Origin: Arthrobacter sp. 131MFCol6.1
GTDB lineage: Bacteria; Actinomycetota; Actinomycetes; Actinomycetales; Micrococcaceae
Assembly (NCBI RefSeq): GCF_000374925.1
Contig: NZ_KB895547.1
Location: 131,014 to 195,013, forward strand
Direction of reading: 5' to 3'
DNA: 64,000 bases
Position 1 is the first letter of the stretch. Each line of letters starts with the position of its first letter. Shown piece after piece: positions 16,831 through 26,514 of the stretch. Under the pieces are notes generated by a model that was given only the letters and a program-made list of their open reading frames with translations, was not told the origin of the DNA and made no database searches. The position numbers and the translations under genes are program-made.

Positions 16831-17958
16831 CTAATTTCGGGGCGGCTGTTGAGGCCGGAATACAAGCTTCCCACAGCGGGCGGCTTCGCGGGGAACACCG
16901 GCGGCGGACGGCTCCGCCGCAAGGAGCTGCGCGAGCGAGAGCCGGTAGACGCTGACCGCGCCGGGAAGCTCCACCGGACCGGCCGATCCCTGGCGGCGCA
17001 GCAGTGCTTCCGCCGCGAGCAGGCGCTGGTAGCTGGGCTGCTGACCGCCCACGGCGGCGGCGGCCTTGGCGATCACCCGGAACCTCACGGCCGGGGCGAG
17101 ATCCCGCAGTTCGGTCTCCGGAAGGCTGATCTCCTCGCCGGCCTGCTGGCGCAGCCGCTCGAACGTGTCGTTCGCCACGTCCTCCAGGTAATCGGCGTCG
17201 AGCTGCAGGATCGCGGCCGTGCGGGCGAGCGATTCGGCAACGCCGGGGCCAAGCTTGTCTTCCAGCAGGGGCAACACCTCAACCCGGGTCCGGGAACGCG
17301 CGTACACGGGGTCCGTGTTGGACGGGTCGTGCCAGGGCTCCAGGTCCTCCACCCGGCAGATCTCCAGGGTGTCCGCACGCCGCAGGCCCAGGAACGGGCG
17401 CAGCAGCCGGCCACGGGCCGGCCGCATCCCGGCGAGGGAACGGGTACCCGACCCCCGCGCCAGGCCCAGGAGCACCTGTTCGGCCTGGTCATCGAGGGTG
17501 TGGCCGAGCAGGATCGCGGCTGCACCTGCCTCGTCCGCGGCGGCCTCGAGGGCCGCATGGCGGGCGTCCCGGGCAGCAGCCTCGGGGCCTGCGCCGCTGG
17601 AGGCGACCTCGACAGTCCTGATCGTCACCGGAGAGAGCCCGAGCTCTTCGAGGGTCCGGGCCGTGGTGGCGGCGACCCCGGCCGAGCCCGGCTGAAGCTG
17701 GTGGTCCACGACGACGGCGCCAACAGAGACAGGATGGCCGTCCACGTGACCCCGGCGCCCGAAATAGGCGGCGACGGCGGCGAGAGCCAGCGAGTCCGGC
17801 CCGCCGCTGCAGGCGACCAGGACGCGGTCCGGGTAGCCGGCCGCGGCAAGGGCGTCCTGCAGCATTTTTCGCGCCGTGCCGACCACCGGCGCGAGGCGGC
17901 CGGGCCGGCGTCGTCCGCTGGAAATCGAGGTCGAACCGGCGCCGTCGGGGGCAGTCAT
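16831..17958 (-). CDS. tilS: tRNA(Ile)-lysidine synthetase
   Basis: This enzyme modifies C34 of the CAU anticodon of tRNA-Ile2 to lysidine, so that it reads AUA. The 375-residue protein has the PP-loop ATP-pyrophosphatase motif SGGPDS (51-56), then LGHTLDDQAEQVLLGLARGSG, which is diagnostic of TilS. The ATG at 17958 lies five bases after the preceding gene's stop. The C-terminal tRNA-binding portion is short compared with the E. coli enzyme, which is normal for actinobacterial TilS. It forms an operon with DUF2342 upstream and hpt downstream. Confidence 0.94.
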   Translation of the reverse strand: MTAPDGAGSTSISSGRRRPGRLAPVVGTARKMLQDALAAAGYPDRVLVACSGGPDSLALAAVAAYFGRRGHVDGHPVSVGAVVVDHQLQPGSAGVAATTARTLEELGLSPVTIRTVEVASSGAGPEAAARDARHAALEAAADEAGAAAILLGHTLDDQAEQVLLGLARGSGTRSLAGMRPARGRLLRPFLGLRRADTLEICRVEDLEPWHDPSNTDPVYARSRTRVEVLPLLEDKLGPGVAESLARTAAILQLDADYLEDVANDTFERLRQQAGEEISLPETELRDLAPAVRFRVIAKAAAAVGGQQPSYQRLLAAEALLRRQGSAGPVELPGAVSVYRLSLAQLLAAEPSAAGVPREAARCGKLVFRPQQPPRN

Positions 17959-17963
17959 GGCGG

Positions 17964-19124
17964 CTAGAGGCCCATCCGGTCGAGCCAGAGCTTGGAGTCG
18001 TGGATCTCGGGTTCGCTGGGGAGACGGTCCGCGGACTCCCAGACCTTGTTGAAGCCTCCCATGCCGGCGGCGGCCACCACTTCCCGGACGAACTTGGCGC
18101 CGTCGCTGTACTGGCGCATCTTGGCGTCGAGGCCGAGCAGGTTGCGGATGAATTTCTCGATCATGCCGCGGTCCTGGCCGCGGTCGTTGAAACGCTGCCG
18201 GATGGTCTTCACCGAGGGGACGATGCTGGCGTCCACGGCGTCCATGACCACATTGGCGTGGCCCTCGAGCAGGCTCATGAGGGCAGTCAGGCGGGACAGG
18301 GCCGCCTTTTCCTCCGGGTTCTGGAGCAGGTCCAGGATGGCGCCGCGTCCGGGTGCGGTGCCGGGAGCCGCGCGGTCCTTCAGCGATTTCGCGGCCGCCG
18401 AGGCCCGTTCCATCAGGGAATCGACATTGCCCAGCAACAGTCCGCTGAGGTTTTCGATCTCTTGGAGCATGTGGTGCCGCAGCCACGGTGCGGCGGCAAA
18501 CTGCACTCGGTGGGTCTGTTCGTGGAGGCAGACCCAGAGCCGGAAGTCCGCGGGTTCCACTTTCAGTTCGCGTTCCACGGAGATGATGTTCGGCGCGACG
18601 AGCAGCAGCCGCCCGGAAGCGGGGGCCGTTGAGTTTTCGGCCAGCGCGGAAAAGGGATCGTACTGGCCCAGGACTTTGCTCGAAAGGAAGGCCAGGATGG
18701 CGCCGAGCTGGCTGCCGGTGATGGCTGCGCTGACCCCGGCAGCCCCGGGGCTGAGGGATCCGCGGCCCTCCAGCAGCTTTCCCATGGCGGGCTTGAGCAT
18801 GACGGCGAAGCTCTGCGTGTTGGCCTTGGCCCATGAGGCCCGGTCCACCACGAGGACCTCGGAGTCGCGCAGGTCCCGTGCGGCGTCCAGGCCGGTGATG
18901 TGGTGGACGTGCGGCACGGCCATGTCCGCCATGAGCCGCAGATTTTCGACGGCGGCACCGATCTCGGCTGCGCCCAGGACGGGACCTGCCGGCGTCAGCC
19001 GGGCTGCCGTGGACGCGGCGAGCTCCCAGTTGATGAGATCTGGGGCCTGGGCCGATGCCCCGCTCGGCGTCTTGGGTGATGTCTCGCTTGATGTCTGGCT
19101 TGCAGAGGACTCCATGGGGTCCAT
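17964..19124 (-). CDS. Zinc-dependent metalloprotease-like protein, DUF2342
   Basis: This is a 386-residue cytoplasmic protein of the actinobacterial DUF2342 family (M. tuberculosis Rv3626c), sometimes named as a putative hydrolase or F420-biosynthesis-associated protein. The metallopeptidase-type HEQTH (201-205, in WVCLHEQTHRVQF) is the clear active-site candidate. A Ser/Thr-rich N-terminus of about 28 residues precedes the domain. The start is uncertain: ATG 19124, ATG 19115 and TTG 19145 are all possible. It lies upstream of tilS with five bases between and downstream of dacB, the same order as in mycobacteria. Substrate unknown. Confidence 0.86.
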   Translation of the reverse strand: MDPMESSASQTSSETSPKTPSGASAQAPDLINWELAASTAARLTPAGPVLGAAEIGAAVENLRLMADMAVPHVHHITGLDAARDLRDSEVLVVDRASWAKANTQSFAVMLKPAMGKLLEGRGSLSPGAAGVSAAITGSQLGAILAFLSSKVLGQYDPFSALAENSTAPASGRLLLVAPNIISVERELKVEPADFRLWVCLHEQTHRVQFAAAPWLRHHMLQEIENLSGLLLGNVDSLMERASAAAKSLKDRAAPGTAPGRGAILDLLQNPEEKAALSRLTALMSLLEGHANVVMDAVDASIVPSVKTIRQRFNDRGQDRGMIEKFIRNLLGLDAKMRQYSDGAKFVREVVAAAGMGGFNKVWESADRLPSEPEIHDSKLWLDRMGL

Positions 19125-19239
19125 CAGATCACAAGGGCCCGACAATCCGCCTTAATTTTCGCTGACCGGCGAACCAGCCGCGGGTTCCCGGCTCCCGGCC
19201 GGGGGTTCCCGGCTGCGCGTTCCTGGCCGGCCGCCGACG

Positions 19240-20733
19240 TCAGCGGCAGCCGCAGCCGGCGAGGACGGCGGCGGAGCGGTCCAGTGCGGCCTTGTTCGCG
19301 GCGCCGGGGGTCAGCCCGTTGCCGACGAAGGAAAAGACCAGGAGCCGGCCGTCGGCGTCGACCACGTAACCGCTGAGCGCAATGACCGTGTTCAGCGTGC
19401 CCGTTTTGGCGCGGACCAGCCCGGCGCCCGCGGCCGAGGCCGCATCCGTGTAGCGGTCCCCCAGGGTTCCGGTGAGCCCGGCGACCGGGAACCCGGTGAG
19501 GGCGGCGCGCAGCCGGGGGTCTGTGCCCGAGGTCATGGCCCGGACCACGTCCGTCAGTTGCCGGGCCGAGACCCGGTTGGCCAGGGCCAGGCCGGAGACG
19601 TCCGCGGCCCGGAGGGAGTCAGTGGGAACGCCCATGTCCTGGACCTGCGCCAGCACGGCGGCAATGGCGTCGTCGCTGCTGCCGGGCCGGCCGGCGCCGA
19701 GGGCGGTCATCCGACCCATCACCTCGGCGAGGTAGTTGTCCGAGGTCTGCAGCATGAAGTCCACCTGCTGCCCCACTGTGGCGGACTGGACCTCGGCCAG
19801 GATTTTGACGTCCCGGCCCTCCGGCGCGCTGCCGGGCTGGACCCGGGCGATGCCGGGGGCCACGGACAGTCCCTCGGCCGCCGCGGCCGCCGTGAGCCGG
19901 GCGGCGAACACCTCGGCGGCGGTCATGGCGGCGTCCTGCGGGCGGGGTCCGGTGGTCCTGGCGGGGTCGAACCTGGCGGAGTTCAGCGCCAGCGGGTACA
20001 GCGGGGCCATCTCTCCGGCGGCGACGTCCTCTGGGCTCCACGCCTTGCTGAGCGGGGGGCCGCTGAAGAGGGAGTCATCCAGCAGGACGTTCACCGGGCC
20101 GGTGACGCCGCCGCCCTTGAGGGCATCGATAGTGGCCTTCGCGAGCGTCGTCAGCCCGGCGCGGCCCAGAACGGCCCCGGGGGCCGATTCCCCGGCGCCC
20201 AGGAGGACGTCGCCCCCGCCGCTCAGGATCACCGAGCCGGCCGTGGGCCCCGCCAGCACGCGGGTGCTGAAGCGGCGGTCCGGTCCCAGGACGCGCAGGG
20301 CCGCGCCGGCTGTGAGGAGCTTCATGTTCGACGCCGGAACGCGGGCCTCGTCGGCAGCCCGGTCGAAGAGGACCTGCCCCGTGGTGGCGTCCTGGACGAT
20401 GCCGGTGAAGGTGCCGGCGCCGTCGGGTTTAAGGGTCTTGTTCAGCTGCGCGGCGAGGGCGGCGCCGGCCGGAACCGGCGCGGAAGCGCTGAGGGGCACG
20501 ACTCCTCCCGAACCGTTGCCGGGAAGGCTCAGCGTGGCGGGGATCTGCTGCCAGGGCGGTGCTGTTTGCGAGGCGCCGGAGCGCTGGTCCGGGCCAAGGA
20601 ATGCCGGGGCGATGGCGATGCCGGCCGGCAGTGCCACTGCCACCACGAGGAGGGTCTGGAGCAGCAGGGCGGGCATACCGCGAAGCCTGCCGGGCGCCGG
20701 CTGGGTGCCCTCGCGGCTGGTTCTCGGTTTCAT
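19240..20733 (-). CDS. dacB: D-alanyl-D-alanine carboxypeptidase/endopeptidase, PBP4 family
   Basis: This is a peptidoglycan-trimming low-molecular-weight penicillin-binding protein of MEROPS family S13, acting outside the membrane. Of 497 residues, 20-45 form a signal or anchor segment. The catalytic motifs are SNMK (Ser135, Lys138), SDN (331-333) and KTG (443-445), with the typical insertion between the first two. GCGC near the C-terminus is unusual. The start is the ATG at 20733. It is divergent from ppa, as Rv3627c is from ppa in M. tuberculosis, with 142 bases between the starts. Confidence 0.93.
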   Translation of the reverse strand: MKPRTSREGTQPAPGRLRGMPALLLQTLLVVAVALPAGIAIAPAFLGPDQRSGASQTAPPWQQIPATLSLPGNGSGGVVPLSASAPVPAGAALAAQLNKTLKPDGAGTFTGIVQDATTGQVLFDRAADEARVPASNMKLLTAGAALRVLGPDRRFSTRVLAGPTAGSVILSGGGDVLLGAGESAPGAVLGRAGLTTLAKATIDALKGGGVTGPVNVLLDDSLFSGPPLSKAWSPEDVAAGEMAPLYPLALNSARFDPARTTGPRPQDAAMTAAEVFAARLTAAAAAEGLSVAPGIARVQPGSAPEGRDVKILAEVQSATVGQQVDFMLQTSDNYLAEVMGRMTALGAGRPGSSDDAIAAVLAQVQDMGVPTDSLRAADVSGLALANRVSARQLTDVVRAMTSGTDPRLRAALTGFPVAGLTGTLGDRYTDAASAAGAGLVRAKTGTLNTVIALSGYVVDADGRLLVFSFVGNGLTPGAANKAALDRSAAVLAGCGCR

Positions 20734-20875
20734 GCTGCTGCTGGTCCTTAGTCCTGAAATGTCCCCACTAGTTCCTGAAACCAGCGCCTCTCGCTATATC
20801 CTCAATAGTAGTCGGCGGCACCGACAGCCCTTTTGCACGTGCCGCGCACCCCCTGAATTCGTCAAGGAGCATTCC

Positions 20876-21367
20876 ATGAAGCATGACGTGACCATCGAGA
20901 TCCCCAAGGGATCGCGCGTCAAGTACGAAGTCGACCACGAGACCGGCCGCGTCCGCCTGGACCGCGTCCTGTTCACGTCGATGCAGTACCCCACCCACTA
21001 CGGTTTCTTCGAGAACACCCTGGGTGAGGATGGAGATCCGCTGGACGCGCTGGTGCTCCTGCAGGACTTCGATCTCTACCCGGGCGTGATCGTCGAGTCC
21101 CGCCCGATCGGCGTGTTCAACATGACCGACGACGGCGGCGGCGACGCCAAGGTCCTGTGCGTCCCGACCGATGCCCGGTTCGACCACATCAAAGAGATCA
21201 GCGATGTCAGCGAGTTCCTGATCAAGGAAATCGAGCACTTCTTCACCCGCTACAAGGACCTGGAGCCGGGCAAGTGGGTCAAGGCCGAGGGCTGGGGCGA
21301 CCGCGCCGCCGCCGAAGCCGAGCTGGCAGCTTCCATCAAGCGTTACGTTCCGGCAGCCGGCCACTGA
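20876..21367 (+). CDS. ppa: Inorganic pyrophosphatase, family I
   Basis: This enzyme hydrolyses pyrophosphate and so pulls biosynthetic reactions forward; it is a cytoplasmic, magnesium-dependent hexamer. The 163-residue product has KYEVDHETG with substrate-binding Lys and Glu, QYPTHYGF, and the metal-binding signature [10 protein letters not shown] (51-60). [11 protein letters not shown] near the end is also conserved. I use the ATG at 20876 with AAGGAG seven bases upstream; an in-frame extension runs back through antisense dacB and is rejected. A strong palindromic terminator follows 15 bases after the stop. Confidence 0.97.
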   Translation: MKHDVTIEIPKGSRVKYEVDHETGRVRLDRVLFTSMQYPTHYGFFENTLGEDGDPLDALVLLQDFDLYPGVIVESRPIGVFNMTDDGGGDAKVLCVPTDARFDHIKEISDVSEFLIKEIEHFFTRYKDLEPGKWVKAEGWGDRAAAEAELAASIKRYVPAAGH

Positions 21368-21382
21368 CCGTTCCTGCACAAG

Positions 21383-21447
21383 AACGCGGGGTCGTTTACC
21401 GCCCATCCGGGGGTCCGGATTGGGCGGTAAACGACCCCGCGTTTTTT
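21383..21447 (+). terminator. ppa terminator formed by palindromic repeat copy 2
   Basis: The 23-base arms at 21383-21405 and 21421-21443 are perfectly complementary, with a 15-base GC-rich loop and six T residues directly after (21442-21447). That is a canonical rho-independent terminator for ppa. The arms belong to the same AACGCGGGGTC family as 6884-6946 and 61197-61259, so a dispersed repeat is being used as the terminator. Confidence 0.92.
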
Positions 21448-21482
21448 CATTTGGCGTTTTTTCGATTGGCGGGAGCCCGGTG

Positions 21483-22238
21483 ATGAGGACTCTCGGCGTC
21501 GACCTCGCTGCCGCCGCGAAGAAAACGGCGGTGGCCGTCATTGAATGGGACGACGGCGCGGCTCGCCTGGCTCATCTGTCTTTGGACGTGGGCGACGAGG
21601 AGATCCTCCGCCTCTTCGGCACCAGCGAAATGACGGGGATCGACTCCCCCTTGGGCTGGCCGGACGCGTTTCTTCCCTTCATCGCCGGGCACCTGAACTT
21701 CGACCCCCACCCGGTACTCGACCATGACGGGATCGCGGGCCGCCGGCTGCTGGCCTACCGGGACACCGACCGTTTCGTCACCGGTCACACCGGCCTGATC
21801 CCGCTCAGCGTCTCCGCGGACCGGCTGGCCCACCCGGCGATGCGTTGCGCGGTGATCCAGGCGAAGATCGCCCGGGAGTACGGGCCGCAGGCCAGGGACG
21901 GCAGCGGCCGGCTTGCCGAGGTGTACCCGGCGGCGTCGCTGAAGCTCTGGGGGATCCATGCCCGCGGCTACAAGGGACGCGGGGCGCCGGAGGCGGAAAG
22001 GCTGTCCTCGGCCGTGGCGGATCTGGCCGTGAAGGCGCCGTGGCTGGACCTGGCCGGGTACCGGGCCGACCTTGCGGCGTCCGATGACATGTTCGATGCC
22101 CTCATCGCCTCCCTGTCCGCGCGGGCCGTCGCCCTCGGCCGGACGCTGCACCCCGGGCCCGGGCACGCCGCGGCGGCCCTGACCGAGGGCTGGATCCACC
22201 TGCCCTCCGGCCAGCTTTCCGGCCTCGCGTCCTGGTAA
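21483..22238 (+). CDS. DUF429 protein, predicted nuclease-like fold
   Basis: This is a 251-residue cytoplasmic protein of the DUF429 family. The N-terminus MRTLGVDLA with an early Asp, plus the later GIDSPLGWP, match a family sometimes described as RNase H-fold predicted nucleases. EVYPAASLKLWG and the late DMFDALIASLSARA are typical conserved blocks. The ATG at 21483 is preceded by GGGAG; a GTG directly before it is an alternative. The gene follows the ppa terminator, so it needs its own promoter. Biochemical role unknown; Asp-rich positions suggest metal-dependent phosphodiester chemistry, but I cannot confirm that. Confidence 0.82.
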   Translation: MRTLGVDLAAAAKKTAVAVIEWDDGAARLAHLSLDVGDEEILRLFGTSEMTGIDSPLGWPDAFLPFIAGHLNFDPHPVLDHDGIAGRRLLAYRDTDRFVTGHTGLIPLSVSADRLAHPAMRCAVIQAKIAREYGPQARDGSGRLAEVYPAASLKLWGIHARGYKGRGAPEAERLSSAVADLAVKAPWLDLAGYRADLAASDDMFDALIASLSARAVALGRTLHPGPGHAAAALTEGWIHLPSGQLSGLASW

Positions 22239-22318
22239 CCGCCTCTGTTACGGCCCCGGCACCGCACGCCCGCCGGCAACTTGCCCCGCAAATGCCAGCA
22301 GGTAGTGTGTCATCCAGA

Positions 22319-22918
22319 ATGTTCACGCTGACCATCAATCAAACCGACAGCCGGCGCGACGGCGACCGCGTGCCGCAGCTCCTCAAGGACCTGCGGCACA
22401 TTCCGGCGCGCCTTGATTTCGACCGTTCTGTCGAGGACGAGGTCCAAGGGATCCTGGACTGTCCGCATCAGGCGGTGGAAGCGGCCATGATCGCCCTGCG
22501 CAGCGGCAGCTGGTACGTGGGCATTGGCGTGGGCCCGGTCAATGAACCCCTGCCGAACCAGATCAAGGACGCCTCCGGCCACGGGCTGATCTATGCCCGG
22601 CGCGCAGTGGACCGTCTCCGGAACCACAAGGACCGCGTCCGGGTGGCCGTGGAGGGCCCGCTGGCCGATCTTGCCGCGGAGGCGGAGGCGGTCCTGCGCC
22701 TCCTTGGCCACATTGTGCACGACCGCAGCCACGCGGAATGGCGGGTACTGGACCTGCTCACCCCGGGGGTGCGGGGTCAGCAGAAGGCAGTCGCCGAGGA
22801 ACTCGGGATCACCACCCAGGCCGTGAGCAAAGCCGTGGCCCGGTCCCAGTGGAACGAAGAGCACGCGGCCCGGCCCGCTGCGGCGCGGCTCCTGAGCCTC
22901 ATCCTCGACGTCCGCTAG
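22319..22918 (+). CDS. SatD-like protein with C-terminal helix-turn-helix
   Basis: This is a 199-residue protein. The first about 140 residues resemble the SatD family: an acidic DRSVEDEVQGI block, WYVGIGVGPV, then GLIYARRAVDRL. The last 60 carry a MarR/sigma-type helix-turn-helix (QKAVAEELGITTQAVSKAV). The classical SatD N-terminal TGDIVGSR sequence is degenerate (TINQTDSRRDG). The ATG is at 22319. Function is not established; a DNA-binding regulator sensing something through the N-terminal domain is a reasonable inference. It is a single gene, convergent with the HAD phosphatase. Confidence 0.7.
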   Translation: MFTLTINQTDSRRDGDRVPQLLKDLRHIPARLDFDRSVEDEVQGILDCPHQAVEAAMIALRSGSWYVGIGVGPVNEPLPNQIKDASGHGLIYARRAVDRLRNHKDRVRVAVEGPLADLAAEAEAVLRLLGHIVHDRSHAEWRVLDLLTPGVRGQQKAVAEELGITTQAVSKAVARSQWNEEHAARPAAARLLSLILDVR

Positions 22919-22969
22919 CCGTCCCGGCCCCAGATCGGAACCGCCCGTCCCTACTGCGTCTTCGAGGCC

Positions 22970-23905
22970 TTAGAGGAGGCTGCGAAGCACGTGCGCGGCG
23001 CCGTCGTCGTAGACCGATTTCGTCACTTCATCCGCGGCGGCAATCACTTCAACGGGGGCCTGGCCCATGGCCACGCCGCGGCGCGCCCAGGTCAGCATTT
23101 CGATGTCGTTGCGGCCGTCGCCGACGGCGACAGTGCGGTGGGTTTCGATGCTGAGCCGGTCGCGAAGCTGTTCCAGCGCGCTGGCCTTCGTGACACCGGC
23201 AGCGGCGATGTCCAGCCACGCCGTCCAGCCCACCGAATACGTGACGCCGGCGAGCCCGATGTGGCGGATCGCGGTGTTGAATTCTTCGGGTGTGTTCTCC
23301 GAGCTGAAGACCACCACGCGCACGGCGGTTGCCTCCAGCATGGTGTGGAAGTCGACGCCGACCGCTTCGACGCCGAAGCTGGCGTCCTGGAAGCGTTCGG
23401 TGGACAGGAAGTTGCCGTCCTCGTCCTCGAGCGCGTACTTGGCCGAGGGCAGCCGCTTGCGCAGGGCGCGAAGGACCGGCCCGGGGTCAAAGGTTGCCTT
23501 GTGGAGGATTTCGTAGCCCTCGGGCAGGCCGGAGTCGACGCGCAGGATCACACCGCCGTTGGAGCACACGGCGTAGCCGTTCTCGATCCCGATGTGTTCG
23601 ATGACGGGCAATGTGGCGTTGAGCGAGCGGCCGGTCGCGATCATCACGTGGTGGCCGGCCGCCACGACGGCCTGGGCGGCCTCGCGGACAGGAACCGACA
23701 TGTGCCCGTCGTGGTCCACGAGGGTGCCATCGACGTCCAGGGCGATCATCATCTTGTCGCCGGCGCCGTTCCGGGAGTTTCCCACCCGGGCCGCGCTGGC
23801 TTGGTCCGCCGTGTTCTGGGCTGCCGTGTTCTGGGCTGCCGTGTTCTGGTTAGTGGTGCGCCGGTCATCGTTGCCGGCGACTGAGGATTCAGTCATTGTT
23901 GTCAT
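22970..23905 (-). CDS. HAD-superfamily Cof-type phosphatase
   Basis: This is a class IIB haloacid-dehalogenase phosphatase of 311 residues, probably acting on sugar or nucleotide phosphates in the cytoplasm. Motif I is ALDVDGTLVDHD, motif II is TGRS and motif IV is GDGRNDIEML. An N-terminal Asn/Thr/Ala/Gln-rich extension of about 45 residues includes a triple (N)TAAQ repeat encoded by 15-bp units and should be disordered. ATG at 23905 or 23896 could start the protein; neither has a strong ribosome site. It follows serS on the same strand and is paralogous to the HAD at 48947-49765. Confidence 0.88.
   Translation of the reverse strand: MTTMTESSVAGNDDRRTTNQNTAAQNTAAQNTADQASAARVGNSRNGAGDKMMIALDVDGTLVDHDGHMSVPVREAAQAVVAAGHHVMIATGRSLNATLPVIEHIGIENGYAVCSNGGVILRVDSGLPEGYEILHKATFDPGPVLRALRKRLPSAKYALEDEDGNFLSTERFQDASFGVEAVGVDFHTMLEATAVRVVVFSSENTPEEFNTAIRHIGLAGVTYSVGWTAWLDIAAAGVTKASALEQLRDRLSIETHRTVAVGDGRNDIEMLTWARRGVAMGQAPVEVIAAADEVTKSVYDDGAAHVLRSLL
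23808..23852 (-). repeat. Three tandem 15-bp units inside the HAD gene
   Basis: The unit gccgtgttctgggct occurs at 23808-23822 and 23823-23837, with a third, slightly changed copy at 23838-23852. It is in frame and encodes (N)TAAQ repeats in the disordered N-terminus, so unit gain or loss would not break the gene. Confidence 0.92.
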
Positions 23906-23972
23906 CTCACAAGTAGAGCAGAGAGCCCCGACTGCCGCTAGGACACACGCCACAGCAAGGCGTGAACTCGCG

Positions 23973-24012
23973 GTAAACACCCACAGCCTGTCCCCAGTGT
24001 GAGTGTTTACCC
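23973..24012. repeat. Inverted repeat between serS and HAD genes
   Basis: The arms 23973-23986 (ggtaaacacccaca) and 23999-24012 pair at 13 of 14 positions around a 12-base loop. It lies downstream of the serS stop and upstream of the HAD start, so it could be a terminator or an operator. No U-tract is seen. Confidence 0.65.
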
Positions 24013-24051
24013 GGCGGCCGTCGGAGGCCTGCCTGGGGGTTGGGACCTGGG

Positions 24052-25332
24052 CTAGAGGACGGGGAAGACGGTCATGCCGCCGAGGTACTTCTGCAGGGCG
24101 GCCGGGACGTTGACGGAGCCGTCGGGGTTCTGGTGGTGCTCCAGGATGGCCACGATCCAGCGGGTGGTGGCCAGGGTGCCGTTGAGCGTGGCGACTGCCC
24201 GCGTGCCCTTGGGCGCACCGTCCTCATTGACAACCCGTTCCCGGATGTTCAGCCGGCGCGCCTGGAACGTCGTGCAGTTCGAGGTCGAGGTCAACTCCCG
24301 GTATGCGCCCTGGGTGGGGACCCAGGCCTCACAGTCAAACTTCCGGGCCGCGGAATTGCCCAGATCGCCGGCGGCGGTGTCAATGACGCGGTACGGAAGC
24401 TCGCACTTGGCCAGCATCTCCTCTTCCCACGCCAGCAGGCGGGCGTGCTCGGCGGCAGCGTCCTCAACCGTGGTGTAGATGAACATCTCCACCTTGTTGA
24501 ACTGGTGGACCCGGATGATGCCCCGGGTGTCCTTGCCGTGCGAGCCCGCCTCGCGCCGGTAGCACGAGCTCTGGCCCGCGTAGCGGATGGGGCCGGCCGA
24601 AAGGTCCAGGATCTCGTCGGCGTGGTAGCCGGCGAGGGCCACCTCCGAGGTGCCCACGAGGTACAGGTCGTCTTCGGCGAGACGGTAGATCTCGGCGTCG
24701 TGCTTTACGTCAAAGCCGGTGCCCTGCATGGTTTCCGGGCGGACCAGCGTGGGCGTGATCATGGGGACGAACCCGGCGTCGATCGCCTGCTCCATGGCCA
24801 TCTGGAGCAGCGCCATTTCCAGCCGGGCGCCGACGCCGCGCAGGAAGTAGAAGCGTGAACCGGAAACCTTCGCCCCGCGTTCCATGTCGATGGCCCCGAT
24901 CAGCTCACCGATCTCGAGGTGGTCCTTCGGCTCGAAGTCGGGGAATTCGCGCGGCGTGCCCACCGTCTTGACCACGATGTAGTCGTCCTCGCCGCCTGCC
25001 GGGACGCCGTCCTCGATCAGGTTGGGGATGGTTCGGAGGAGTTCGTCCTGGGCGGCCTGGACGAGATCGGCCTCGCCCGATGCCGCTTTGACGGAGGCCG
25101 CCAGAGCCTTGACCTCGGCGAGGAGGGCCTGCTTTTCCTCGCCCTTGGCCTGCGCGACCTTCTTGCCGTACGCATTCTGCTCGGCCCGCAGGTTCTCGAA
25201 CCGGATCAGGGCTGCGCGCCGGGCCGAGTCCCCAGCGATGATCGCGTCCACCGCGGATTCGTCGGCGCCGCGGGCGCGCTGGCTGGCACGGAACTTGTCC
25301 GGATTTTCGCTGAGGTCTTTTACGTCGATCAC
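24052..25332 (-). CDS. serS: Seryl-tRNA synthetase
   Basis: This class II synthetase charges tRNA-Ser (and tRNA-Sec where present). The 426-residue protein begins with the long antiparallel coiled-coil arm (about 30-100) that grips the tRNA variable arm. The catalytic core has the motif 2 region [26 protein letters not shown] and the motif 3 ending [17 protein letters not shown] choose GTG 25332 ([15 protein letters not shown]), as family members begin MIDxKxLREN; the frame extends further but overlaps the divergent kinase gene. No Shine-Dalgarno is obvious, so a leaderless message is possible. Confidence 0.95.
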   Translation of the reverse strand: MIDVKDLSENPDKFRASQRARGADESAVDAIIAGDSARRAALIRFENLRAEQNAYGKKVAQAKGEEKQALLAEVKALAASVKAASGEADLVQAAQDELLRTIPNLIEDGVPAGGEDDYIVVKTVGTPREFPDFEPKDHLEIGELIGAIDMERGAKVSGSRFYFLRGVGARLEMALLQMAMEQAIDAGFVPMITPTLVRPETMQGTGFDVKHDAEIYRLAEDDLYLVGTSEVALAGYHADEILDLSAGPIRYAGQSSCYRREAGSHGKDTRGIIRVHQFNKVEMFIYTTVEDAAAEHARLLAWEEEMLAKCELPYRVIDTAAGDLGNSAARKFDCEAWVPTQGAYRELTSTSNCTTFQARRLNIRERVVNEDGAPKGTRAVATLNGTLATTRWIVAILEHHQNPDGSVNVPAALQKYLGGMTVFPVL

Positions 25333-25410
25333 CAGACAAGAGTATCCAATCCGGTCACGGTTGCCCGGCAGGCCTGCCTGCCTGCGCTGGCGGGATACTG
25401 TTGGATCACA

Positions 25411-26475
25411 ATGCGCGACTGGCTGCTCTACCTCGTCATCGCTGGGGTCCTGGTCTTTGCCGCCTCCAGCTGGTGGGGGGTGCGCCGGCTGAAGGCCAAG
25501 CACACCCGCCGTGCCGTGTGGGAGGAAACCCACAGCCCGGGACCGGGCCTCCAGAAGGTGGCCGTGGTCCTGAACCCCATCAAGGCCAAGTCTGCCGAGG
25601 CCCGGGGCCTGATTGAGGCCGAGTGCGCGGCGGCCGGCTGGCCGGCGCCCCGGGTCTTTGAAACCACCGCGGAGGACCCCGGCTTCTCGCAGGCGCGGGC
25701 TGCGGTGGCCTACGGGGCCGACGTCGTCCTGGCCGGCGGCGGCGACGGTACCGTGCGCGTTGTGGCGGAGGTCCTCGCCGGGACGGACACGGCCATGGGC
25801 GTCATCCCGCTGGGCACCGCGAACCTCCTGGCCCGCAATGTGCATCTGGAGGTCAACGACCTCCCCGGCAACGTGCAGGCCGCCCTGTTCGGGCACCAGC
25901 GGTTCATCGATACGGCGCGGCTCACCCTGGAAAATTCACGCACCGGGGAGTCCGCGCAACACACGTTCCTGGTGATTGCGGGCATCGGCATGGACGCCGA
26001 GGTGGTCAGCGACACCCTTGACGGCCTAAAGAGGGCGGTGGGCTGGCTGGCCTATACGGAAGCCGGGGCCCGGCACCTCCTGGGGCGCCGCAAGAAGGTC
26101 TCCATCGAGCTGGATGGGCAGCCGGAGCAGGCCCGGAAGATCCGCAGCGTCCTGTTCGCGAACTGCGGCCTGATACCGGGGGGAATCGACTTCATCCCGC
26201 AGGCCATGATCGATGACGGGATGCTGGACGTGGTGGTGATGAGCCCGCGCAGTGCTATCGGCTGGCTGGCCATGTACACAAAGATCGTCCTGAAGCACAA
26301 GAAGGACCTGCCGGTCATGGCGTATTACCGCTGCGGCAAGATCACCATCCGGTGCCCGGAACCTATGCCCACCCAGGTCGACGGCGATCCTTCCGGCGAG
26401 GCCACCCGGGTCACCGTAGAGGTGGACCCGGGCTCACTGCTGGTCCGGGTCAAGGACGGCGCCGTCGGCCGCTAG
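25411..26475 (+). CDS. Diacylglycerol/lipid kinase, YegS-LCB5 family
   Basis: This is a 354-residue enzyme expected to phosphorylate diacylglycerol or a related lipid at the membrane. An N-terminal transmembrane segment (about 4-20) precedes the DAGK catalytic domain. The ATP-binding signature is [14 protein letters not shown], with the following [38 protein letters not shown] marks the C-terminal lobe. The ATG at 25411 is 78 bases from the divergent serS start. A GATACT hexamer just upstream could be a -10 for a nearly leaderless transcript. Confidence 0.9.
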   Translation: MRDWLLYLVIAGVLVFAASSWWGVRRLKAKHTRRAVWEETHSPGPGLQKVAVVLNPIKAKSAEARGLIEAECAAAGWPAPRVFETTAEDPGFSQARAAVAYGADVVLAGGGDGTVRVVAEVLAGTDTAMGVIPLGTANLLARNVHLEVNDLPGNVQAALFGHQRFIDTARLTLENSRTGESAQHTFLVIAGIGMDAEVVSDTLDGLKRAVGWLAYTEAGARHLLGRRKKVSIELDGQPEQARKIRSVLFANCGLIPGGIDFIPQAMIDDGMLDVVVMSPRSAIGWLAMYTKIVLKHKKDLPVMAYYRCGKITIRCPEPMPTQVDGDPSGEATRVTVEVDPGSLLVRVKDGAVGR

Positions 26476-26514
26476 GCCGACGGCGGCCGGAGCGCGGGCG
26501 GGCGGAGCACGCCC

